Assembly: GCF_900631615.1 (NCBI RefSeq)
Contig: NZ_LR131273.1
Span: 1,612,001 to 1,676,000, forward strand
From: Tsukamurella paurometabola
GTDB taxonomy: Bacteria > Actinomycetota > Actinomycetes > Mycobacteriales > Mycobacteriaceae
DNA length: 64,000 nt
Direction: 5' to 3'
The translations under genes and the position numbers were made by a program. This document shows, in pieces, positions 25,124 to 34,124 of the stretch (positions within the stretch are counted from its first letter, which is position 1; each line of letters starts with the position of its first letter). The notes under the pieces are model-generated. The model had not been told where the DNA came from. It made no database searches and saw only the letters and a program-made list of their open reading frames with translations.

Positions 25124-25900
25124 CTACTCGGCGGGCTCGAGGACGCGAGGATGGATCAGTTCGATCCGCGGGACGTGGATCTCGGCTCCACCGAGAACCC
25201 GCACACGGGGCCACTCGCCGTCGACCATCGTCAGGCCGGCCTGGGCGGGAGTGAGGCCGTCCTCGGTGGGGATCAAGCACGCCTCGCCAGGCCCGGCCTT
25301 GCACCCCGGACAACCGGTCTTGGTCTCGATGGCGATACGCGACTTCTCCAGCTCGAGCTTCTCGTCGTCGGTGGCATGGCGCCAGCAACCGAACCCGTCC
25401 TGGTGGCCCACTCCGGCCTGATACAGCGGCCGCATCTGACACGGTTTCCCGTTCGTCTTCGGCCGCAGGCACTTCCTCTTGAGGCTGCGGTCGAGGTCGT
25501 CCTTCTTGGCCTTGATCCGCTCGACGTTGAGAGCCATCTGCGTCAGGTAGTCAGCGGTGTTGTCGCCGGCCGCCTCGTACAGCGCGAACACCTGCCGCGG
25601 AGACCGGGCGCCGGTCCAGCGCCGGCCGTCCGACCCATACACCGCCACGGGAAGCTTACGTGCGACGATGCCGATCGCGACCTCGATGTAGTGTGCCAGG
25701 CCAGTGGTCTCGGGAGTGTTGACGACCCGCTCGGGACAGATGGCGATGCCGTACTCGCTCTCGATCCGCGCGGCCTCGCGGTTGAACCCGGCGACGGCGA
25801 TCTCCACCTGCCGCAATGCCGTCATCAGCGGTGTGTGATCCAGCGGTGCGGGCGCGGGCTTCGGGCGAGGGGTGCGGTTGCGATCTGATCTCCGGGACAT
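25124..25900 (-). CDS. Hypothetical protein with C-terminal zinc-finger-like motifs
   Basis: 258 residues. The N-terminus is basic and Pro-rich. A central helical region (QMALNVERIKAKKDDLDRSLKRK) is followed by two cysteine clusters, KCLRPKTNGKPCQMRP with GCWRH, and GCPGCKAGPGEACLIPTEDG. The second resembles zinc fingers found in phage and plasmid proteins. Nucleic-acid binding is likely, function unknown. The ATG at 25900 was chosen over longer frames that show no coding character. Confidence 0.55.
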   Translation of the reverse strand: MSRRSDRNRTPRPKPAPAPLDHTPLMTALRQVEIAVAGFNREAARIESEYGIAICPERVVNTPETTGLAHYIEVAIGIVARKLPVAVYGSDGRRWTGARSPRQVFALYEAAGDNTADYLTQMALNVERIKAKKDDLDRSLKRKCLRPKTNGKPCQMRPLYQAGVGHQDGFGCWRHATDDEKLELEKSRIAIETKTGCPGCKAGPGEACLIPTEDGLTPAQAGLTMVDGEWPRVRVLGGAEIHVPRIELIHPRVLEPAE

Positions 25901-26218
25901 TGGTACAAGCGTGCCAGTAACCAATTCGGAGGTTGCTCGACGGTGGCCCGCCGCTTGGTAGGAGCGGTGTGCGAAATGCGCGCGCGAAATACCAGGGACA
26001 TCCCTCGAACCCAAACGAACGGACCGAGCCGCGCATGTTTCGGTGACGGCGAGCAGAGCACCGAGCACAAGCGACTGTCCTTCCTCGGTGTCCCCTGAAA
26101 TCCCGAAGGACACCGAGCAGCTCACCCGCCCGGACCTGAGTCCGCGAACGCAAGCCGCACCGCCCGCAGACCGCACTGATCCCGCCCCAGTACCCGCGCG
26201 GAGGCCCGTGGCGTGGCG
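25901..26218. other. Intergenic region with an inverted repeat
   Basis: 318 bp without a supported gene. CTCGGTGTCC (26084-26093) and GGACACCGAG (26108-26117) form a 10-bp stem with a 14-base loop. It lies about 100 bp beyond the end of the P-type ATPase gene and could terminate that operon. Nothing else stands out. Confidence 0.4.
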
Positions 26219-28234
26219 CTACACCGCTTGCTGAATCGTCGGCCGCCGGCTCGTTGCTGGGGGAGCCGGCGGGAGCGCGGTGACGCGGCCGGCGCGGACG
26301 CCGTTGGCGATGACGACGATCTCGGCGAGTTCGTGGACGGCGACGACGGCGGCGAGGCCGAGGACGCCGAACAGTGCGAGCGGGATGAGGATCGCGATCA
26401 GCCCGAGGGACAGGGCCACGTTCTGCAGCATGATGTTCCGGGCCCGGCGGGCGTGATCGAGGGCCTGCGGCAGGGTCCGTAGGTCCTCACCCATGAGCGC
26501 GATGTCGGCAGTTTCGATCGCGACGTCCGAGCCCATGGCGCCCATGGCGATGCCGAGGTCCGCGGTGGCGAGGGCGGGGGCGTCGTTGACGCCGTCGCCG
26601 ACCATCGCGGTGAACCGGTCTTTGCGGAGCTCGCCGATGATCCGGGCCTTGTCCTCGGGCCGCAGGTCGGCGTGTACGTCGTCGATCCCGGCGATCTTCG
26701 CCAGGGCGGTGGCGGTGGCGGTGTTGTCGCCGGTGAGCATCGCGACGGTGGCGCCGCCGCGGTGCAGGTGATCGATGACCTCGCGGGCTTCAGGACGCAG
26801 CTCGTCGCGGACGGCGACCGCCCCGATGACCTGCCCGTCGTCTTCGACGAGGACCGCGGTGGCGCCGCCGGCTTGCATGGCCGCGACCCGCGCTGCAAGT
26901 GGGCCCGGGTCGATCCAGCCGGGCCGGCCGAGCCGGGCGGGCCGCCCGTCGACGAGCCCGGTCAGCCCGGCCCCGGGGACGGCCTGCACATCGACCGCCG
27001 CCGGTATGCGGTCGCCATTGGCGGTGAGGATCGCCCGGGCGAGGGGATGTTCACTGTGGGCTTCGAGCGCCGCGGCGACGGCGAGCACCCGGTCCTGTTC
27101 CGGCGACCGGACGCCCGAGCCGAGGTCGCTCGCCTCGACGGAGGGGCCGGCCGGGTCGGTGGCCGGGTCGGTGATGGTGGCGATGTCGACGACGGCGGGG
27201 CGGTTCGCGGTCAGGGTGCCGGTCTTGTCGAGGGCGACCGTCCGCACCCGGCCGAGGGCCTCGAGGGCGGCGCCGCCCTTGACCAGGACGCCGATCTTGC
27301 TGGCGGCGCCGATCGCGGCGACGACGGTGACGGGGACGGAGATCGCCAGTGCGCAGGGGGAGGCGGCGACCAGCACGACCAGGGCCCGTTCGATCCACGT
27401 TGCGGGGTCACCGAGCAGGGACCCGAGGATCGCGATCGCGGCGGCGAAGATCATGATCGCCGGGACCAGGGGCTTGGCGATGGTGTCGGCGAGGCGTTGT
27501 GCGTCGCCCTTGCGGGACTGTTCGGCCTCGACGATCTGCACGATCTTGGCCAGCGAGTTGTTCTCCGCGGTGGTGGTGACTTCGACCGTGAGGGCGCCGG
27601 TGCCGTTGATCGTCCCGGCGAACACCTCGTCGCCGGGTCCGGCCTCGACGGGCACGGATTCGCCGGTGATCGCCGAGACGTCCAGGGCGGTGCGGCCGTC
27701 GCGGATCACGCCGTCGGTGGCGATCCGCTCGCCGGGCTTGACCAGCATCCGGTCTCCGACCGCCAGCTCGGCCGGGGAGATGGTGGCCGGGGTGCCGTCG
27801 CGCAGGACGGTCGCGGTGTCGGGGACGAGGTTGAGCAGCGCCCGCAGGCCGCGGCGGGTCCGTGAGACGGCGTACTCCTCGAGGCCCTCGCTGATGGCGA
27901 ACAGCACGGCGAGCATCGCCGCCTCGCCGACCTCGCCGAGGATCACCGCGCCGACGGCGGCGATCGTCATCAGTGTCCCGACGCCGATCTTGCCCTGGGC
28001 CAGGCGCCGCAGCGTGGACGGCACGAAAGTCCACGCCCCGATCAGCAGCGCGATCCACTCCAGCACCAGTGACAGGCGCTGCGGGCCGCCGGCCCACCCG
28101 ACGATGTATGCGGCGAGTAGGAACACCGCCGCGGCCGCGGCGGCCTGCAATTCCCGCACCTGCCACCACTGCCCGGGAGCCTGCTCGTCCTCGCCGGCGG
28201 GCTCGTCGTGCCCGCAGCCGCACGCGTCACTCAT
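26219..28234 (-). CDS. P1B-type heavy-metal ATPase (Cd/Zn/Pb/Co class)
   Basis: 671 residues. It has the actuator motif TGES, phosphorylation site DKTGTLT, MLTGDN and [18 protein letters not shown]. The metal site in the sixth membrane helix is SPC (AASPCALAISVP), not CPC, and the eighth has HELAE. No HMA domain is present; the start MSDACGCGHDE gives a short Cys/His-rich tail that may bind metal. It overlaps cmtR (ATGA), so Cd or Pb efflux is likely, similar to mycobacterial CtpG with CmtR. Confidence 0.9.
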   Translation of the reverse strand: MSDACGCGHDEPAGEDEQAPGQWWQVRELQAAAAAAVFLLAAYIVGWAGGPQRLSLVLEWIALLIGAWTFVPSTLRRLAQGKIGVGTLMTIAAVGAVILGEVGEAAMLAVLFAISEGLEEYAVSRTRRGLRALLNLVPDTATVLRDGTPATISPAELAVGDRMLVKPGERIATDGVIRDGRTALDVSAITGESVPVEAGPGDEVFAGTINGTGALTVEVTTTAENNSLAKIVQIVEAEQSRKGDAQRLADTIAKPLVPAIMIFAAAIAILGSLLGDPATWIERALVVLVAASPCALAISVPVTVVAAIGAASKIGVLVKGGAALEALGRVRTVALDKTGTLTANRPAVVDIATITDPATDPAGPSVEASDLGSGVRSPEQDRVLAVAAALEAHSEHPLARAILTANGDRIPAAVDVQAVPGAGLTGLVDGRPARLGRPGWIDPGPLAARVAAMQAGGATAVLVEDDGQVIGAVAVRDELRPEAREVIDHLHRGGATVAMLTGDNTATATALAKIAGIDDVHADLRPEDKARIIGELRKDRFTAMVGDGVNDAPALATADLGIAMGAMGSDVAIETADIALMGEDLRTLPQALDHARRARNIMLQNVALSLGLIAILIPLALFGVLGLAAVVAVHELAEIVVIANGVRAGRVTALPPAPPATSRRPTIQQAV

Positions 28235-28650
28235 CGCCGCACCACCTTCGCCGCCGAAGCCTCCTCGGTCGTCACAGCGTCCGGGCTGCAGCAGGTGGCG
28301 CTGTCGGTGCCGTAGTTCGGGCACAACGCGACCGCGTTGCCGGTCGCCGCGAGCAGCGTCTCCGCCGCCGCGAGCAGGTCCATCAGCTCCGGGCGGGCGA
28401 GGCTGTAGAACACCTGCCGCCCCTGCGGGCGGCCCTGCACCAGACCGCAGTCCCGCAGGCACGCCACGTGCGCCGACACCGTCGACTGCGCCAGGCCCAG
28501 CTCGGCCATCAGGTCCGCCACCCGGGCCTCGCCACCGTGGGCAAGCCGCGTCGCGATCGCCAGCCGGGTCCCGTCGGAGAGGCTGTGGAACAACGCGACC
28601 GCGGGATCGAGCTGCGCGCCCGTCGCCACCGAACACTCATTCATCGTCAT
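28231..28650 (-). CDS. cmtR: CmtR-like Cd/Pb-sensing ArsR-family repressor
   Basis: 139 residues. The winged-helix core is SLSDGTRLAIATRLAHGG, then LAQSTVSAHVACLRDCGLVQGRPQGRQVFYSL. C64 and C68 in the recognition helix and C110 in ALCPNYG match the three Cd(II)/Pb(II) ligands of M. tuberculosis CmtR. A TATCAT -10 box ends six bases before the ATG, indicating a leaderless mRNA. It heads the operon with the P1B ATPase. Confidence 0.92.
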   Translation of the reverse strand: MTMNECSVATGAQLDPAVALFHSLSDGTRLAIATRLAHGGEARVADLMAELGLAQSTVSAHVACLRDCGLVQGRPQGRQVFYSLARPELMDLLAAAETLLAATGNAVALCPNYGTDSATCCSPDAVTTEEASAAKVVRR

Positions 28651-28680
28651 ACGACGATGATAGCGGTATTCTGTGGTGTA
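28651..28680 (-). promoter_or_regulatory. Leaderless promoter of cmtR
   Basis: On the minus strand TATCAT (28657-28662) lies six bases before the cmtR ATG. The flanking ACACCACAGAATACC is a candidate repressor site, since CmtR-type operators overlap the promoter. The operator assignment is inference. Confidence 0.45.
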
Positions 28681-28745
28681 ATCGAGTTCTCGCGAGGAAC
28701 AGGCCGCCGATCGGTGGCCGTGAGCGGTGTTGGGAGCTGCTGGGT

Positions 28746-29345
28746 ATGCCATCGATGTCGACGATCGAGTCCCTGTTCTGCCGCAGCACGCCGTGGGAGG
28801 CAGCGACACGGCGGTGGGTGTTGCCGTGGGCCTTGCAGGGCGTGCGCCCTACGGGGAGGGTGCTGGAGATCGGCGGCGGCGGCGGCGCGATGGCCGCGCA
28901 GCTGCTGGCGGCGAGCGCCCCTGCGGATCAGGTGCAGCTCACCGTCACCGACTTCGACCCGGTGATGGTCGCCGCCGCGCAGGATCGGTTGCAGCGCTTC
29001 GGTGACCGAGCGCAGGCGAGGGTGGCCGACGCCGCCGCGTTGCCCTTCGGCGACGACGAGTTCGACACCGTCGTCTCGTTCATCATGTTGCACCACGTCG
29101 TCGACTGGGAGCAGGCCCTCCGCGAAGCCGTCCGGGTGCTGCGCCCCGGCGGAACCCTGGTCGGCTACGACCTGCTCGGCACCGCGCCGGCGCGGATCCT
29201 GCACCGGCTCGAAGGCGCACCGCACCGGTTCATCGACCGCGGCCAGCTGCGCCCGCACCTGGCAGGCCTGCCGCTGCGGGAGGTCACCGTCCGGGAGAAC
29301 GCGGCACTGACCCGCTTCCGCGCGACCCGCACCGCAGGCCGATGA
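28746..29345 (+). CDS. Class I SAM-dependent methyltransferase of the cadmium block
   Basis: 199 residues. Motif I is RVLEIGGGGGAMAAQLL, motif II VTDFDPVMVAAAQDRL, then DAAALPFGDDEFDTVVSFIMLHHV and LRPGGTLVGYDLLG. This is a small-molecule type methyltransferase with the LRPGG signature. It is divergent from cmtR and coupled to the cyclase downstream (ATGA). The substrate is unknown; arsenite methyltransferases have three conserved cysteines that are not present here. GGGAG precedes the ATG. Confidence 0.8.
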   Translation: MPSMSTIESLFCRSTPWEAATRRWVLPWALQGVRPTGRVLEIGGGGGAMAAQLLAASAPADQVQLTVTDFDPVMVAAAQDRLQRFGDRAQARVADAAALPFGDDEFDTVVSFIMLHHVVDWEQALREAVRVLRPGGTLVGYDLLGTAPARILHRLEGAPHRFIDRGQLRPHLAGLPLREVTVRENAALTRFRATRTAGR

Positions 29346-30124
29346 CCACGCCAGGGCCCGAACACCGGCTCGGCCGCGGCCATCACCACGGTGCGCGGCC
29401 CGAGCTGGACGGCCTCGAACAGGTGGAGGTCGCCGTGGCATTCGTCGACCTCGCCGGCTACAGCGTGCTCACCGAGATGTGCGGCGACCACGAAGCCGCC
29501 GAGCTTGCGCTCCGGTTGGCTGAGCACGCCCGTCGAGCCCTGCACCCGCAGGCCCGGCTGGTCAAGACCATCGGCGATGCGGTGATGCTCACCGCCGACA
29601 CCACCGATGCGATGCTGGCCACGATCACCGCGCTCGCCGGGCACGCCGCCGACGAGGACGGATTCCTCGCCCTCCGCGCCGGAATCCACCACGGCACCGC
29701 CCTCCGACGCGACGGCGACCTGTACGGGCACGCGGTCAACATCGCCGCCCGCATCACCGCCCTCGCCGGCGCCGGCCACGCCGTCCTCACCGACCCGCTC
29801 CTGCCCGCCGCCACCCGCGCCGGTGTGCCCACCACCGCCCTCGGCCCGCGAAACCTGCGCAACATCAGCACCCCAATCGAACTGCACAGCATCACCTTCA
29901 CCGACACCCGGCACCCGCACGACCCGATCTGCGGCGCCCGCATCGACCCGGCGACCGCCCCCGCACACCGGCACACCGACACCGGCCGATGGTGGTTCTG
30001 CTCAGCCGACTGCGCCCGCCGATTCGACCGCGCGACCGCCCCGGCCACCACCACTGCCGCTGCGACGACCTCCGTCACGTCACCCGCCGGGTCAGCGCTC
30101 ACATCACGGGCAGGTGGCCGGTGA
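29342..30124 (+). CDS. Class III nucleotidyl cyclase fused to a YHS/TRASH-like metal-binding domain
   Basis: 260 residues. Residues about 25-185 are a class III adenylate/guanylate cyclase domain: AFVDLAGYSVLTEMCGD and KTIGDAVML carry the metal-binding aspartates, and YGHAVNIAARI the transition-state Asn/Arg. After it, DPICGARID...WWFCSADCARRFD (about 200-235) fits a YHS/TRASH domain, which binds soft metals through cysteines. The tail is Ala/Thr-rich. The gene sits between a methyltransferase and cadD with overlapping stops. A metal-sensing cyclase is a reasonable inference. Confidence 0.8.
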   Translation: MTTPGPEHRLGRGHHHGARPELDGLEQVEVAVAFVDLAGYSVLTEMCGDHEAAELALRLAEHARRALHPQARLVKTIGDAVMLTADTTDAMLATITALAGHAADEDGFLALRAGIHHGTALRRDGDLYGHAVNIAARITALAGAGHAVLTDPLLPAATRAGVPTTALGPRNLRNISTPIELHSITFTDTRHPHDPICGARIDPATAPAHRHTDTGRWWFCSADCARRFDRATAPATTTAAATTSVTSPAGSALTSRAGGR

Positions 30125-30738
30125 TGATCTCGACCGTGCTGCAAGCCGTGGGCCTGTTCGTGGCCACCAACATCGACGACATCATCGTGATCTCCCTGTT
30201 CTTCGCCCGCGGCGCGGGCCAGCGGCACCTGACGGCCAAGATCACCGCCGGGCAGTACCTCGGATTCGCCGGCATCCTCGCTGCCGCAGTGCTGATCGCC
30301 CTCGGCGCCGGCGCCTTCCTCCCCGTCGCGGCGATCCCGTACTTCGGGCTCGTCCCCCTGATCCTGGGGCTGCGGGCAGCGTGGTCGAGCTGGCGCGAAT
30401 ACCGCGGCAGCGGCAGCGGCGATGGTGACTGCGCGACGGGGAAGGGGGCGGGCAACGCGGTCGGCGTCCTGGGCGTGGCGGGCGTGACCTTCGCCAACGG
30501 CGGCGACAACATCGGCGTGTACGTGCCCGTCTTCGCCAGCATCAACCACACCGCGATCGCCGCCTACTGCGTGGTCTTCGTGATCTTGGTGGGGGCACTG
30601 GTGTCCATTGCCCGGTACGTCGCCACCCGCCGCCGCATCGCCGAGATCCTCGAACGAGGGGAAAGCGTGCTGTTTCCCCTGGTGCTGATCACCCTCGGGG
30701 TCATCATCCTCGTCTCGGGCGGCGCATTCGGCCTGTAG
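30124..30738 (+). CDS. cadD: CadD-family cadmium resistance transporter
   Basis: 204 residues. The start QAVGLFVATNIDDIIVISLFF and the mid-section GVTFANGGDNIGVYVPVFA are signatures of the CadD family, with about five to six membrane helices. It confers cadmium resistance by transport or sequestration. Its ATG overlaps the cyclase stop (TGATG), so it forms an operon with the methyltransferase and cyclase. No dedicated regulator is adjacent; CmtR across the divergent promoter may control it. Confidence 0.9.
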   Translation: MISTVLQAVGLFVATNIDDIIVISLFFARGAGQRHLTAKITAGQYLGFAGILAAAVLIALGAGAFLPVAAIPYFGLVPLILGLRAAWSSWREYRGSGSGDGDCATGKGAGNAVGVLGVAGVTFANGGDNIGVYVPVFASINHTAIAAYCVVFVILVGALVSIARYVATRRRIAEILERGESVLFPLVLITLGVIILVSGGAFGL

Positions 30739-30895
30739 GCAGGGTGGTCGGGGTCGCAGTGCGTCGGCACGGATCCATCGCTTCCCCGGGGTTGTGGGTA
30801 GTTCCCCGGCGGTGATTGCGCACCGAACCGGTGGAGTCGGGGGTGGTGCCGGGCCTGTCACTCCGCGGTGCAGGCGTCCTGGCAGGCTGGCCTGC

Positions 30896-31282
30896 ATGGC
30901 CGACGAAGTGAGTGAGGATGATCTGGCGGGGATCCGTGCCCGGTTCCTTCCGGGGTGGTACGGGTCCCTGGATGTGGGGCCTGGCTGGTACCGGTTGATC
31001 GTCGATCTCGACCGGGAGCTGGCGGCGATCGACCCCGGCTACCAGCTGATTCAGATCAAGGAGAAGTTCGGCGGCCTGCGGTACTACGTCGAGTTCGAAC
31101 CGGACCGGCCCCGGCCGGGTTTCGACGAGTTGATCCGGGCGGCGGAACGGCGGTCCGAGCGTATGTGCGAGCAGTGCGGCGGTGACGGTGGCCTCACGCG
31201 CCGCGGGAGCTGGGTCCGGACCCTGTGCGCCGCGGACGCCGAGGCGAGCGGATTCACCCTCGACGAGTCCGCACCGGACTAG
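30896..31282 (+). CDS. Hypothetical protein with a C-terminal zinc-ribbon-like motif
   Basis: 128 residues. The N-terminal part (LAGIRARFLPGWYGSLDVGPGWYRLI and QLIQIKEKFGGLRYYVEFE) looks like a small alpha/beta domain. The C-terminal CEQCGGDGGLTRRGSWVRTLCAAD could bind zinc. Similar small proteins occur on actinobacterial mobile elements. The ATG at 30896 was chosen because the preceding residues are unlike coding sequence. Function is unknown. Confidence 0.55.
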   Translation: MADEVSEDDLAGIRARFLPGWYGSLDVGPGWYRLIVDLDRELAAIDPGYQLIQIKEKFGGLRYYVEFEPDRPRPGFDELIRAAERRSERMCEQCGGDGGLTRRGSWVRTLCAADAEASGFTLDESAPD

Positions 31283-31313
31283 AAGGGTCGGTGTGGGTCC
31301 GGGTGCACGGTGA

Positions 31314-31657
31314 TCAGTCGTCGGTGTCTGGCAGGCGATGTCCGGCGAACCGGATCCACGGCACCGTCACGTCGTGATCGCCGAATGTGAGCGTGATGCT
31401 GACCTCGCGGACGCCCGCGGCGGTGAGGTGACGCTGGAGTGCGGTGAGGACCGCGGCGGTCGCGCGGGCGCCGACCTCTGCGGCTGTCGTGGCACCGCGT
31501 CGTCGAGCAGCTGGGCGGCCGTGCGGTACCGCTGATCGATCAGGTCCATCTCGGCGGTGATGGCGTCCACCCGGGCCCGCCGCTGCGGGTCGGCGAGAAT
31601 CCGCGCCAGTCGCTCATCGCCGGAGATGAACCGCACTTCGTCGCCGCTTTCCGTCAT
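31314..31657 (-). pseudogene. Frameshifted small gene (copy 1)
   Basis: The ATG at 31657 opens MTESGDEVRFISGDERLARI, continuing LADPQRRARVDAITAEMDLIDQ. After AAQLLDDAV the frame becomes Arg/Ser/Pro-rich, while the adjacent frame reads TAAVLTALQRHLTAAGVREV and ends FAGHRLPDTDD. A one-base shift near 31495 joins the two into a sensible protein of about 115 residues. Either an old frameshift or a sequencing error explains this. A related decayed copy lies at 32175-32667. Confidence 0.5.
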
Positions 31658-31744
31658 GGTCGTCAGTATCCACTTCTGGGCCAGCTCTGGGTGCGGGTCA
31701 TTTCGGGTGGACAAGTGCACCGGCCGCGCGGATCATCACCTTGC

Positions 31745-32155
31745 GTGGACGAGACGAGCGCCGGCGCCGCTGCGGCAGCGATACTCGACGAGCTCGTCGG
31801 TCCCTTCTACGACGCCGATGGTGTCACCGGGTACCTCGGTCTAGATGGCGATGACCTGGCGCGGATGGTCGCCGCGGAGCAGGTGATCTGGGTGCCGCTG
31901 GCCGGCGGCACACCGGTGTTCCCTGCGTGGCAGTTCCCCGACGGTCGCTGGGTGGATGAGCGGCTGCTGACCGTCTGGCAGGCCCTGCGGCGCGCCGCCG
32001 AGCCGTGGACGGCGGCGTGCTGGATGTGCGCGCCGTCGGCGGACCTCGATGACCAGACGGCGATCACCTACCTCACCCGCGGCCCGCGTGATCCCCGCCG
32101 CCTGGACACCGTCCTGGCACGTGCATCCGAGGACGGCGCCCGCTGGCTGCAGTAG
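31745..32155 (+). CDS. Hypothetical protein, antitoxin-like size and layout
   Basis: 136 residues from a GTG. The sequence (ILDELVGPFYDADGVTGYLGLDGDDLARMV, VIWVPLAGGTPVFPAWQF, ERLLTVWQALRRA, CWMCAPSADLDDQTAITYLTRG) has an N-terminal helical part and a C-terminal region resembling the Xre/MbcA/ParS partner domain in pattern (a W...L...G arrangement). No toxin gene is adjacent. It lies between two related decayed genes of opposite strand. The assignment is tentative. Confidence 0.5.
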   Translation: MDETSAGAAAAAILDELVGPFYDADGVTGYLGLDGDDLARMVAAEQVIWVPLAGGTPVFPAWQFPDGRWVDERLLTVWQALRRAAEPWTAACWMCAPSADLDDQTAITYLTRGPRDPRRLDTVLARASEDGARWLQ

Positions 32156-32174
32156 GGGCGTGGCACCGGAGCGG

Positions 32175-32667
32175 TTACCTGGTACCGGTTTCGGCGGACC
32201 CTTCCTCGAGGACCTTCGCGGTGAGACCGCGGGCGTGTGCTGCGCTCCAGGCGGCGGCGAGGTTGTCGGCGCGGCTCTGCCAGGTCATCTCGCCGAGGTA
32301 CTCGGCGTGCTGCTTCGTCGCATCGGTCCACCGCAGTTCCGCGTATAGGCGCCGGTATTGGCACCGGAGGACCACCCGCCCGAGAGCGTGGGGCGCGGTG
32401 CGGATGACGCGGTTGTGGCGGCCGCCTGCGGCGTCGTCCTGCTCTTTGGCCTGCACTGCCTTGTTCGAACCTTGGGGGACTCGCCAGTGGTGGTCTTCGC
32501 GGCTAGCGCGCCGTCGAGGAGCCGTACAGCCGCGCGGTATTGACGGTCGAGCAAGGCCATCTCTGTGGTGATGGCGTCTACGCGCGTCCGGCGCTCCGGA
32601 TCGGACAGGATCTGGGCCAGCCGGCATTGCCTGAAACGAACTGCGCAGCCTCGTCGCTTGTCGCCAT
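32175..32667 (-). pseudogene. Frameshifted small gene (copy 2, paralogue of copy 1)
   Basis: Starts MATSDEAAQFVSGN at 32667, then shifts frame to LAQILSDPERRTRVDAITTE and LLDRQYRAAVRLLDGAL. This parallels copy 1 almost residue for residue. A further shift leads to RVVLRCQYRRLYAELRWTDA and an end at 32175. At least two frame changes are needed, so it is decayed. The two copies flank the gene at 31745 and point to an old duplication. Confidence 0.5.
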
Positions 32668-32798
32668 AGCGTCAGTATCCACCCACCGGACGGTGGTGAG
32701 CGGGGCGGCCAGCTTGTACGGATCAGGATTGGTTGCCTGCCATAGACGAGGCGGCCGCGATGGGACGGCGCAGGTGCTGGAATTTCGTCGCCTGGGCG

Positions 32799-34124
32799 TT
32801 ACGCGGCTTGTGTGCATGTACACTGGCACTCGGTCAGGGTCCCGTCGGCGGCCGCAGCGTGACGCCATGCCTGATCGGGTGGGACCGCGCCGCCTTCCTC
32901 CGCGGGGGCCGGTACCTGCGTGCCAGCGGGCAGGGCACCGCGCCGCCAGAGCAGCGGCGCGGCGATCGCACCGGCGGCGGCGATCAGCGCGAGTACACCC
33001 CACGCGGGTACGAGACCGAATCGTGTGGCCCCCCAACCCGCGATCGGGTAGGCAATGAGCCAAGCGAGGTGCGAGAGCGAGAACTGCGCCGCGAACACGG
33101 AAGCAACGTTTGCCGGCGCCACAGCAGACCGCAGCACCTTTCCGGTCGGGGTGATAGCCAGCGCTGAGCCGGCACCGCTCGCCAGCCAGATCGCCGCGGT
33201 CACCGCCCAGCTCGGCCGGTCCACCGCAGCCATGGCAACCGCCGCAGTAGCCGCGGCGGTGAGCAGGCCCGCTCCGGTGAGCATCACGGCGCGGGCGGTC
33301 ACCCGGTCGAGCAAGCGTGGTACCGCTAGTGCCACAGCTAGGGTCCCACCGCCGGACGCCGCCATCATCCACGCGACGTCGGACTCGGACCCGCTCAGTC
33401 GGTCACGGACGTAGTTGACGGTGTTCACCACCACGATCGAACCGGCCGCGGCGACAGCGAAATTGACCGCGATGACTCCTCGCAGGCTGGCGGTACCTGT
33501 GAAAATCCGCAGACCGGCGAAGATCCGGTCCGTTGGCCGCGTGGCGCCCGACGGTTTCGCGTTGGGTACCTTGGCTTGCAGCACCAGCACCGCGGACAGG
33601 ACGAACCCGATCGCGGTACCGACGAAGAGCACATTGAACTCGATCACCAGCAACGCCAGCGCCGCCACGACCGGGCTGACCAGACTCTCCATCGTGTAGG
33701 CAACTTGCGAGGCCGACAACGCAGTGGTGTACTCGCGCTCATCGGTGATGATGTCGGGGATCACGGCTTGGAACGTAGGCGTGAACGCGGCCGACGCCGC
33801 CTGCAGTGATCCGATGAGCACGTAGATCTGCCAGACCTCAGTGACGAACGGCAACGCCAGCACGATCGCCGCACGGAACAGGTCCAGCGCAATCAGGAAC
33901 GCGCGTCGCGGCAGCCGGTCGACGTACGCCGCCGCCACCGGTGCGATAACGACATAGAGAACCATCTTGATCGTCAGCGCCGTTCCCAGGACGACCGCTG
34001 CGGACGAGCCAGCGATGTCGTAGGCGAGCAGCCCGAGGGCGACCGTCGCTAGCCCGGTGCCGAGCAGCGCAACGATCTGCGCACTGAACAACAGGCGGAA
34101 ATCGCGATGAGAAAAAGGCCCCAC
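32799..34124 (-). CDS. Major facilitator superfamily transporter of the copper block
   Basis: 441 residues with about twelve membrane helices. The start MGPFSHRDFRLLFSAQIVALLGTGLATVALGLLAY and AAYVDRLPRRAFLIALDLFRA are typical of MFS exporters in the MdfA/enterobactin-exporter-like branch. It lies in a minus-strand cluster with a His-rich protein, csoR and a YHS protein. The GTG at 34124 with GGGAG five bases upstream was chosen over a TTG at 34136 that falls in the ribosome site. The substrate is unknown; the C-terminus holds several cysteines (TECQCTCTQAA). Confidence 0.8.
   Translation of the reverse strand: MGPFSHRDFRLLFSAQIVALLGTGLATVALGLLAYDIAGSSAAVVLGTALTIKMVLYVVIAPVAAAYVDRLPRRAFLIALDLFRAAIVLALPFVTEVWQIYVLIGSLQAASAAFTPTFQAVIPDIITDEREYTTALSASQVAYTMESLVSPVVAALALLVIEFNVLFVGTAIGFVLSAVLVLQAKVPNAKPSGATRPTDRIFAGLRIFTGTASLRGVIAVNFAVAAAGSIVVVNTVNYVRDRLSGSESDVAWMMAASGGGTLAVALAVPRLLDRVTARAVMLTGAGLLTAAATAAVAMAAVDRPSWAVTAAIWLASGAGSALAITPTGKVLRSAVAPANVASVFAAQFSLSHLAWLIAYPIAGWGATRFGLVPAWGVLALIAAAGAIAAPLLWRRGALPAGTQVPAPAEEGGAVPPDQAWRHAAAADGTLTECQCTCTQAA

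Noticed and set aside
28235-28636. N-terminal extension of the P1B ATPase upstream of its ATG
   Set aside because: The extension overlaps cmtR in another frame and reads as low-complexity Arg/Gly sequence; the ATG at 28234 overlaps the cmtR stop as expected.
26672-28745. Long plus-strand frames opposite the P1B ATPase, one joining into the methyltransferase
   Set aside because: The minus strand encodes a complete ATPase with all P-type motifs; only the part from 28746 shows methyltransferase motifs.
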